From NCBI GenBank assembly GCA_003096255.1, contig PIXS01000306.1, positions 1-7,519 on the forward strand: a DNA stretch of 7,519 nucleotides, written 5' to 3'. How positions within the stretch are numbered: the stretch's first letter is position 1; each line of letters begins with the position of its first letter. Made by a program: the position numbers and the translations under genes. The notes under the pieces are model-generated. The model was given only the letters and a program-made list of their open reading frames with translations. It searched no databases and was not told the DNA's origin. This document shows positions 1 through 5,991 of the stretch, piece after piece. Source of the stretch: Candidatus Bathyarchaeum sp. (lineage in GTDB: Archaea; Thermoproteota; Bathyarchaeia; Bathyarchaeales; Bathyarchaeaceae).

Positions 1-1
1 T

Positions 2-1474
2 ATTCCCGTAGTCTATACTGTTGGCAAAAAATCTGCAAAAACTGCTGCATTGATTCTCACATTGATCGCTTTAGCTAGTTTATCCCTTCTATTGACGTTG
101 TTGCCCACAGTTCTTAATGAGGGACAATACGTAGAATCATATTATTGGATACCGTCGTTAGGTTCCGCTTTCACGCTTTTCGTTGACGGCATCAGCCTGT
201 CACTGGCTATTGTTACGTTGATACTTGTTGCTGCATGCACCGTTTATTCCATAAACTACATGGAACACAAGACGTCTCTTCCAGAATACTATGCATTAAT
301 GGGTTTACTCTCAATCGGATTGGTTGGAGTTTTCATCACATCCAATCTACTGCTTTTCTATTTCTGCTGGGAACTCATGCTTGTTCCCACATACTTTATC
401 ATAGGCGGATGGGGATACAAAGACTCCTTCAAAACCGCCTTCAAATTCTTCATCTTCACCCACGCAGGCGCAATCTTTGTGTTACTTGGCATCGGCGCCA
501 TCTACATGCTCACAGGCACCCTAGACATATTCGAGGCACAAGCCCTTCTGACAAGCGTAGACCCCGCTATCCTGAATTGGGTGCTCATATCATTTGTTGC
601 AGGTTTCGCTGTGAAGATGGCTATCGTTCCTCTTCACATGTGGCTTCCAGACGCCCACGGCGAAGCACCCGCACCCATGTCAGCCCTCCTCAGTGGAGTA
701 ATAATTGGGGCAGGAGGATACGCTGTTTTAAGGATAGCCCTTGGAACAGTATACACAGCAATGAATCCCGCTAGCAACGAATTCCTGCTGGTGCTAAGCT
801 TTTTTGGAGTATTATCAGCCTTTTACGGTTCTTTCCTTGCGTTAGCAGAAACTGACATCAAAAGAATAATCGCATACTCAAGCATAAGCCATATGGGCTA
901 CACACTCTTTGCGTTATCCCTATTTCCTTTTGCCGAAGGAATCACAGGTGGAGTACTCCACTTAGTTAATCACGCAGCAAGCAAAGGGCTGCTTTTCTTG
1001 ACTGCAGGCGCAGTTATGCATCAGACAGGTGTAAGAAACATCAAAGAGATGGGTGGCTTAGCATCAAAGATGCCGTTAACGGCCATAGCTTCTGCTATTG
1101 CTGCATTCAGCATCGGCGGAATTCCTCCGTTTGCTTGTTTCATTAGTGAGTTTCATATTTTCGTTGGGGCTGTTACTGCAGCTGGCGAATATAGTTCCTA
1201 TTATTTGCCTACTGTTTTGATGCTTATTGCAACGGTTTTCAGCCTTGCTTACGTGCTGAGGTACTTCTGGAAAGTTTTCCTAGAGGCTCCTAAACAACCA
1301 GTTGAGGTTGAACAGACCGAAACTACAGAGAAAGGTGAAAAGAAAAGCAAGAATAATGATCCTCCCATCTTCATAATCATTGCAATGCTTGGTCTGGCAG
1401 CTTTTGTTGTGCTCTTGGGAATTTATCCAGGTCTTTTCATTGACCTGATTCACGCAGTTACGTCAATAGGATGA
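2..1474 (+). CDS. Complex I / F420H2 dehydrogenase antiporter-like subunit M (NuoM/FpoM family), 5' truncated
   Basis: Proton-translocating antiporter-like subunit of a complex I-type membrane complex. The frame is open to the window edge, and the 16 codons before the first possible start (TTG at 50) read as a natural NuoM N-terminal region (IPVVYTVGKKS), so the gene begins upstream. Residues below count from that TTG. About 13 hydrophobic helices are visible. Family marks are the TM5 glutamate in FCWELMLVP (E108), the TM7 lysine in VKMAIVPLHMW (K189), the HMWLPDAHGEAPAP motif from H196, LAETDIKRIIAYSSISHMGY, a histidine/lysine pair H308/K312, and the TM12 glutamate in FISEF (E367). The usual TM8 lysine is glycine (G220). 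A charged linker at about 411-439 precedes the last helix. The E in FISEF favours M over N; an Mrp- or hydrogenase-type homologue is the alternative. The next gene follows after 12 bases. Confidence 0.93.
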   Translation: MPVVYTVGKKSAKTAALILTLIALASLSLLLTLLPTVLNEGQYVESYYWIPSLGSAFTLFVDGISLSLAIVTLILVAACTVYSINYMEHKTSLPEYYALMGLLSIGLVGVFITSNLLLFYFCWELMLVPTYFIIGGWGYKDSFKTAFKFFIFTHAGAIFVLLGIGAIYMLTGTLDIFEAQALLTSVDPAILNWVLISFVAGFAVKMAIVPLHMWLPDAHGEAPAPMSALLSGVIIGAGGYAVLRIALGTVYTAMNPASNEFLLVLSFFGVLSAFYGSFLALAETDIKRIIAYSSISHMGYTLFALSLFPFAEGITGGVLHLVNHAASKGLLFLTAGAVMHQTGVRNIKEMGGLASKMPLTAIASAIAAFSIGGIPPFACFISEFHIFVGAVTAAGEYSSYYLPTVLMLIATVFSLAYVLRYFWKVFLEAPKQPVEVEQTETTEKGEKKSKNNDPPIFIIIAMLGLAAFVVLLGIYPGLFIDLIHAVTSIG

Positions 1475-1486
1475 GGCGCACAACTA

Positions 1487-2968
1487 ATGAATATCATAGA
1501 CGTTCTATTACCTACAATAGTCTTCACGGTTTGCTCTTTACTCACCGTTCCGTTACTACGGTTTGTTAGAAAAACCAAGTTGGACCCGCAACGGTTCATG
1601 GTGGCTTGGATAACCATCACCTTTTCAGCAGCAGCCCTAACCATTTTCCGTATTGCAACAGAATATTTCGGGCAACCCGAATCTATTCTTCAAATCTCTT
1701 CCGCAGACACAATTCTGGCGCCCCTCTCAACAATGTTTCTTGTAGACACTGTGTCAGTTTACATGGTGATAGCCTACATGGTTGTGGGCTCAATCACATG
1801 CCTCTATAGTGTTCTTCACGTGAATGCAAAGGAGAATCTTTCTGAACGATACTACGCTCTTCTGCTCATGACCATCGGGACAGTAACGGCAGCTACATTC
1901 TCAGGCGACTTGCTTACCCTCTTCATCTTTTGGGAAGCAACAGCGGCAGGTGCATGCATCCTTGTAGCCTACAGAAAGTCCCGCGAATCACTTGAGTCTG
2001 CCCTGAAGTATCTGGTCATGGTTATCATAGCTTCTGGCTTCATAATCTATGGGCTGTCCCTAATCTACGGCATCACGGGCTCCCTTAACTTCTGGGCAGT
2101 CAAAGAAGTCCTGTTAACCACAAGCAACCCACAACTATTGTTGATTGCCTTTGCCTTCCTTGTTGCGGGCTATGCTATCGAAACTGCAATTGTTCCGTTT
2201 CACATGTGGATGCCCGATGCTTACACCGCTGCCCCAGACTCTGCATCAGCTTTCCTGTCTGCCATCGTAGACCAAGGCAGCTACTATGTGCTCCTAAGAG
2301 TTTTGTTGTTTATCCTAACGCCCACCGCAGTTTTTGATTGGAGGTTCACTATTGCAATATTTTCTGCAATTACCATGACTGTTGGGAACCTGTTTGCGCT
2401 GGCGCAGCAGAACGTTAAACGGATGATTTCATATGTGTGCATTGCAGACATAGGCTACAACCTAATAGCAATCACCAGCTTAACTCCAATTGGCCTTCAA
2501 GGAAACCTGTTCTTCTTCTTTGTTGCAGCAATGGAAACCGCTCTCGCCTTCATGGTAATAGGCGTTTTCAGAAGAATGGGCTTAGAAACATTAGACGATT
2601 TATCAGGTATGGGACGAAAAATGCCTTTGACAAGTTTGGCTTTTATTTGCGCAGCCCTTTCTTTCTCTGGAGTGCCCCTGTTTGCGGGCTTCATCGCCAA
2701 ATACATGGTATTCACTTCTGTTTTGAAGTCAAGTGTTGCGTGGTTGGCGCTGGTGGGAGTTTGCAACTCGGTTCTCCAGTCAGCCTACTTCTTGAGAGTG
2801 ATTCATAACCTGTTTGCTAAAGCTCCCAAGAACGATTTGCCTATTCAAGAGCCGAAAAAGCTGCTGATACCCATATACTTGCTGGTCATTATAATTGTTG
2901 TTCTGGGGCTGTTCCCTGCTTTAGCCCTCGATTTGCTGTCTGCGGCTACAGCATTTTTGCCCATATAA
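1487..2968 (+). CDS. Complex I / F420H2 dehydrogenase antiporter-like subunit N (NuoN/FpoN family)
   Basis: Second antiporter-like membrane subunit of the same complex, 493 residues, normal length for the family, about 14 hydrophobic helices. The ATG at 1487 lies 12 bases after the M stop, and the GATGAGG stretch overlapping that stop can act as ribosome binding site, so the two are probably co-transcribed. Family marks are the TM5 glutamate in FIFWEATAAG (E150), the HMWMPDAYTAAP motif after TM7, LAQQNVKRMISYVCIADIGYN, and lysine K405 in GFIAKYMVF of TM12, which is typical of NuoN/MrpD rather than NuoM. Two positions are unusual: the TM7 lysine expected before the HMW motif is glutamate (E232 in IETAIVPFHMW), and the TM8 lysine position holds Q263, preceded by D262. 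I infer an N subunit with an altered charge pathway. Assignment to the antiporter superfamily is firm; N over another member is likely. Confidence 0.9.
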   Translation: MNIIDVLLPTIVFTVCSLLTVPLLRFVRKTKLDPQRFMVAWITITFSAAALTIFRIATEYFGQPESILQISSADTILAPLSTMFLVDTVSVYMVIAYMVVGSITCLYSVLHVNAKENLSERYYALLLMTIGTVTAATFSGDLLTLFIFWEATAAGACILVAYRKSRESLESALKYLVMVIIASGFIIYGLSLIYGITGSLNFWAVKEVLLTTSNPQLLLIAFAFLVAGYAIETAIVPFHMWMPDAYTAAPDSASAFLSAIVDQGSYYVLLRVLLFILTPTAVFDWRFTIAIFSAITMTVGNLFALAQQNVKRMISYVCIADIGYNLIAITSLTPIGLQGNLFFFFVAAMETALAFMVIGVFRRMGLETLDDLSGMGRKMPLTSLAFICAALSFSGVPLFAGFIAKYMVFTSVLKSSVAWLALVGVCNSVLQSAYFLRVIHNLFAKAPKNDLPIQEPKKLLIPIYLLVIIIVVLGLFPALALDLLSAATAFLPI

Positions 2969-3008
2969 TCAAAAACATTAACTTGAATGAATGAAATAAA
3001 TCATGAAA

Positions 3009-3024
3009 GGGGGTAACTTCCCTG
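3009..3024 (+). promoter_or_regulatory. Shine-Dalgarno-like GGGGGT and possible CTG start of the FrhB-CBS gene
   Basis: A G-rich stretch (GGGGGT, 3009-3014) close to the archaeal GGAGGT consensus lies about 8 bases before a CTG codon at 3022. That codon is in frame with the FrhB-CBS gene and would add 13 residues. The nearest canonical start, TTG at 3061, has no ribosome binding site at normal spacing. The frame is closed above by a TGA at 3004. CTG initiation is rare, so this is a proposal. Confidence 0.4.
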
Positions 3025-3060
3025 TCAACAAAAAAAGGAAATAAAATAGCATACAACGAC

Positions 3061-4518
3061 TTGGAAAGTAAAATCATTAACTCTGGTTTTTGTACCTTCT
3101 GTGGAGCATGTGAAGCTGCGTGTCCAGTTCACGCCATTTCAATAAAGGAATACAAGGTTGAGCACTCTGATTGCTCCCAAGACATAGAATCCTGCCCAAT
3201 ATGTTACGAGATTTGCCCCCACACAGATGAACTTGTTTCTGAAAGCCTAAAATTTGTAAAGTCACCCCAAAAAAGAGAAGGTTTAGGCTATTACCGGAGA
3301 ATTTTGCTTGCTCAGGCTGCAGACCCTGAGCTTCGAAAGCTGGGTCATGGCGGCGCCATCGTTACAACTCTTCTTACGAATGCCATAGAAAAGGGAGAAA
3401 TAGACAGCGCCATTGTTTCTCAGGCGGAAACTGACATTCCTATTAAGCCGAAAGCTTTGGTTGGGGTTGTTCCAGACGACGTCTTTTCTGCTGTTGGAAG
3501 CAAATTCTTTCCCTCCTCTGTAGCTAGAGCCTATGGAAGCGCAGTCTATGAATATGGAAAAGCAAATATTGCCTTCGTTGGTGTTCCCTGTCATGTTCTT
3601 GCGTTGCGTAAACTTGAGGCTTGGGAACATAAAATCACAGGAAACCTGAAAGTAATAATTGGTTTGTTCTGTTTCTGGACTCTTTCTTTTGGGCGTCTTC
3701 TTGAATATCTGTCAAAAACCTATAACATCAAACCCGACGAAATAAAACGGCTGGACATCATAAAAGACCTGTCTGTTCAAACAGAAAAAGGCACAATTAA
3801 CGTTCCATTATCCGAGGTTAAACCCCACATTCTGACCAGTTGTGAAACATGCACCGACTTTGCCTCCGAACTAGCTGACATTTCTGTCGGAAGCGCATAC
3901 CCCCTCAAAGAGTGGTCAACAGTCATAATCAGAACAAAAGCCGGAGAAGACTTCTTCTATTCTGCAGTTGAGGCGGGAGTGATAAACACTGGAGTAATCG
4001 AGCTAGAGCCAGATGCTTTTGCTCACGTTATTGGAACTGCAGTGCAGAAACGAAGAACTGCTCTGAAAGAACTTTCTGACATGAAAGAAGCTTATGTTCC
4101 TGTTCCAACCCGTCCGTTACAGGAGATTGCTATTCTTTCAAAGTTTAAAGTCAAAGATGTTATGACAAAGAAACTGAATACTGTATCTTCTGATTTCTCT
4201 GTCACTCAACTTTTGGACTTGATGGCAAGGCATCATCATACTGCATATCCTGTTGTTGATGAAAATGGGGACTTCATCGGCATTGTTGCCTTGGATGACG
4301 TTGCGAAAGTTGAGAAAGAGAAACGCAACGAAGTTCTTGTTCGTGATATTGTGCCAGAGACTACTGCTTCCATTTACCCCGAAGAACTTGCGTTGGATGC
4401 CTTCAAAAAGATGAGAGTACACGATTTGAATCGTATTGCAGTTGTTGATAAAGCGAATCCAAAGAAAGTGGTGGGCATATTAACTAAGACGGATTTACGG
4501 CACATACTTAGCGACTAA
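3061..4518 (+). CDS. FrhB/FpoF-family F420 oxidoreductase beta subunit with N-terminal 2x[4Fe-4S] and C-terminal tandem CBS domains
   Basis: Probable flavoprotein that transfers electrons between coenzyme F420 and iron-sulfur clusters, possibly the soluble input module of the membrane complex encoded just upstream. From the TTG start (485 residues): one [4Fe-4S] site at C11, C14, C17, C21 in CTFCGACEAACP; a second cysteine set C38, C45, C48, C52. The FrhB core follows, with GGAIVTTLL (G97-G98), FVGVPCHV (C177), IGLFCF (C204) and SCETCTDFASELADISVGS (C261, C264). Two CBS motifs occupy about 364-419 and 427-484 (VKDVM...HTAYPVVD; VRDIV...NRIAVVD), which usually bind adenine nucleotides. FpoF-like proteins are about 350 residues, so the CBS pair is an added module. 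The conserved block before the first cysteine appears to start upstream of the TTG, so the true start is probably near 3022. Partner could instead be a hydrogenase, Hdr or ferredoxin system. Confidence 0.88.
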   Translation: MESKIINSGFCTFCGACEAACPVHAISIKEYKVEHSDCSQDIESCPICYEICPHTDELVSESLKFVKSPQKREGLGYYRRILLAQAADPELRKLGHGGAIVTTLLTNAIEKGEIDSAIVSQAETDIPIKPKALVGVVPDDVFSAVGSKFFPSSVARAYGSAVYEYGKANIAFVGVPCHVLALRKLEAWEHKITGNLKVIIGLFCFWTLSFGRLLEYLSKTYNIKPDEIKRLDIIKDLSVQTEKGTINVPLSEVKPHILTSCETCTDFASELADISVGSAYPLKEWSTVIIRTKAGEDFFYSAVEAGVINTGVIELEPDAFAHVIGTAVQKRRTALKELSDMKEAYVPVPTRPLQEIAILSKFKVKDVMTKKLNTVSSDFSVTQLLDLMARHHHTAYPVVDENGDFIGIVALDDVAKVEKEKRNEVLVRDIVPETTASIYPEELALDAFKKMRVHDLNRIAVVDKANPKKVVGILTKTDLRHILSD

Positions 4519-4555
4519 TTGCGGGCTTATCTGGGGTATCTTAATGGCTGCAATT
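4517..4555 (+). terminator. Imperfect inverted repeat just after the FrhB-CBS stop
   Basis: Arms AATTGCGG (4517-4524) and CTGCAATT (4548-4555) can pair over 8 bp with one G-U wobble around a 23-base loop. It starts in the stop codon and lies before the AT-rich promoter-like stretch of the next gene, so it could end the upstream transcript. No T-tract follows directly, which archaeal termination usually needs, so the role is uncertain. Confidence 0.25.
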
Positions 4556-4560
4556 TGAGA

Positions 4561-4586
4561 ACATTAAAATATCAATAAAAAATTAA
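4561..4586 (+). promoter_or_regulatory. Putative TATA-box region for the tandem Usp gene
   Basis: A strongly AT-rich stretch contains TTAAAATAT (4564-4572) and AATAAAAAATTAA (4574-4586). Archaeal TATA boxes lie about 26 bases before the transcript start, which would place initiation at roughly 4593-4606, on the possible GTG (4596) or TTG (4605) start codons. No Shine-Dalgarno is visible, so leaderless translation is plausible. Confidence 0.4.
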
Positions 4587-5477
4587 TTGTATGTAGTGAC
4601 TACATTGATTGACAAGCAACTTTTTAAGACAATTCTAGTTCCTGTGGACGGTTCCCATTCCTGTCTTCACGCCCAAATGTTTGCTGTTTCAATTGCTAAA
4701 AAATTCAATTCAAAAGTAACTGTGGTTCATGTTGCCTCACACGAATTTATGCATCCTGAACTCAAAGCCCAATATCAGTTGCCTCACTCAATTCTACACA
4801 AAATTGACGAGGCATACTTGCAGGCGGGCAAGAAAATTGTCAGAAACGCTGAGGACCTGTTCCGAGAAGCTGGCATACCCGTTGATGTTAAGTTGGTTGC
4901 TCATGAAGATCCTGCGGAATTTATTCTTGAGTTAACTAAGGACGCAGAATGTAATTTGGTTGTTATAGGCAACCGTGCTGAAAACCAGTCTGAACATTAT
5001 TCTCTCGGAAGCGTCACTGAGAAAGTTGCTAGGCACGCTGAATGCCCTGTTCTTATTGTTAAAGAGAAACTGAACGTTGGGAAGATACTCACAGCTGTAG
5101 ATGGTTCTACACACGCAGACAAAGCCCTCGAATATGCTGTACAATTAGCCCGAAACTACCGAGCAGACTTAGCGCTAGTACACGTTGAGGAAGACAAACT
5201 CATTAGCATTGGAGGACCACAAGTCGTAGATTGTATTGGGACAGTTGGCGAATGTATCCTAAAAGATGCATCAAGCAAAGTTCAAGGAGTTACCTTCAAA
5301 CCTATGCTGAAGTATGGTAGCCCCGCAGAAGTCCTCATCAAACTTGCAAGCAAAGCAGATGTTGACCTCATAGTTGTAGGAAGCAGAGGATTAAGCAGCG
5401 TAAGACGATTCCTCCTTGGAAGCGTCAGCGACGACATCAGTATGCATGCACGAAATTCAGTACTGATTGTCCGATAA
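4587..5477 (+). CDS. Tandem-domain universal stress protein (UspA family)
   Basis: Cytoplasmic nucleotide-binding protein with two Usp domains in one 296-residue chain (from the TTG at 4587). Domain 1, about residues 14-150, starts with FKTILVPVDGS and ends with a degenerate ATP motif: G128-N-R-A131, nine residues, then G141-S142, where the second glycine is alanine. Domain 2, about 164-296, starts with GKILTAVDGS and has an intact motif, G265-S-R-G268, nine residues, G278-S279. This suggests only the second domain binds ATP well. The start is uncertain: GTG at 4596 and TTG at 4605 are in frame, lack any Shine-Dalgarno, and fit the upstream TATA-like boxes; most Usp proteins begin just before the first beta strand, favouring a later start. 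It has the same direction as the complex I genes but is probably transcribed separately. No membrane segment is visible. Confidence 0.9.
   Translation: MYVVTTLIDKQLFKTILVPVDGSHSCLHAQMFAVSIAKKFNSKVTVVHVASHEFMHPELKAQYQLPHSILHKIDEAYLQAGKKIVRNAEDLFREAGIPVDVKLVAHEDPAEFILELTKDAECNLVVIGNRAENQSEHYSLGSVTEKVARHAECPVLIVKEKLNVGKILTAVDGSTHADKALEYAVQLARNYRADLALVHVEEDKLISIGGPQVVDCIGTVGECILKDASSKVQGVTFKPMLKYGSPAEVLIKLASKADVDLIVVGSRGLSSVRRFLLGSVSDDISMHARNSVLIVR
4591..4605. repeat. 15-bp perfect palindrome at the tandem Usp start (possible operator)
   Basis: ATGTAGT-G-ACTACAT is a perfect inverted repeat with 7-base arms around one central base. It covers the predicted transcript start and the alternative GTG and TTG start codons, where a bound dimeric regulator would block initiation. 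I do not recognise it as the site of a named archaeal regulator. One such palindrome could occur by chance somewhere in a window this size; the position is what makes it notable. Confidence 0.35.
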
Positions 5478-5505
5478 CATTGTAAGAGCATTATTGGCTA
5501 CAATG
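5478..5505. terminator. Inverted repeat between convergent Usp genes
   Basis: CATTGTA (5478-5484) and TACAATG (5499-5505) form a 7-bp perfect stem around a 14-base loop, directly after the tandem Usp stop and 26 bases before the stop of the opposing gene. Its place in a 54-base convergent gap suits a shared terminator, but there is no strong T-tract on either side. Confidence 0.3.
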
Positions 5506-5531
5506 CAGCTTCTGTCTTTACAGTACCCAAC

Positions 5532-5918
5532 CTATTTCTTCACTACAAGAACATCGCAGCTTGCATTGGAAACCACCTGTTTCGAGACGCTGCCTAACAG
5601 GAAGGCTGCGGCGCTACCTAAGCCTCTGCTGCCAACAACTATCAAGTCGAAGTTTTCGTTTTTGGCTGTGTCAACCAATGCTCGGGAGGGATTGGAGCCA
5701 AGAATTGCTGATAAGCTAGAATCGATTTTTTCTTCGTCCAAAAGTTGCTTTGCTTTCAATTGAGTTTTGTTTGCTTCGTCGCTGTGTCCTCGTTTGTAAA
5801 TTGTTATAACTTTCACGTGTCCTGAGAACTTTTTTGCGATGCTGATGGCTTCCATAAGTGCCCATGTAGAGTAGTCAGAGCCATCGACGCCGACCAAAAT
5901 CTTCATTTTTTCTTTCAT
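5532..5918 (-). CDS. Single-domain universal stress protein (UspA family)
   Basis: Small cytoplasmic ATP-binding Usp protein, 128 residues, normal length for a one-domain member. It opens with KILVGVDGS (D12 in the adenine-contacting loop) and carries a complete nucleotide motif near the C-terminus: G96-S-R-G99, nine residues, G109-S110. The ATG at 5918 has a G-rich stretch (GGGG, complement of 5927-5930) 8 bases ahead; an in-frame ATG four codons later (5906) would also give a sensible start. It lies 73 bases downstream of the antiporter gene on the same strand, so the two may share a transcript, although an AT-rich TAATAA box at about 5965-5972 could give it a separate promoter. Usp genes beside cation antiporters are common, and some Usp domains regulate transporters; a link here is inference. 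Confidence 0.92.
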   Translation of the reverse strand: MKEKMKILVGVDGSDYSTWALMEAISIAKKFSGHVKVITIYKRGHSDEANKTQLKAKQLLDEEKIDSSLSAILGSNPSRALVDTAKNENFDLIVVGSRGLGSAAAFLLGSVSKQVVSNASCDVLVVKK

Positions 5919-5991
5919 TCATTTAACCCCACAAATGTTTCCCCATTTTTTGCTCTAGAATTGTTATTATCCCTTAATTCTTCACCAAGTT

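Noticed and set aside
235..774. Plus-strand open frame of 179 codons inside the M subunit gene
   Set aside because: It lies wholly within a clear membrane-protein gene in another frame; its product is rich in H, R and S with no domain pattern.
3003..3044. 12-codon ATG frame upstream of FrhB-CBS as an independent gene
   Set aside because: It has no ribosome binding site and no product of note; it matters only as a possible shifted start of the downstream gene.
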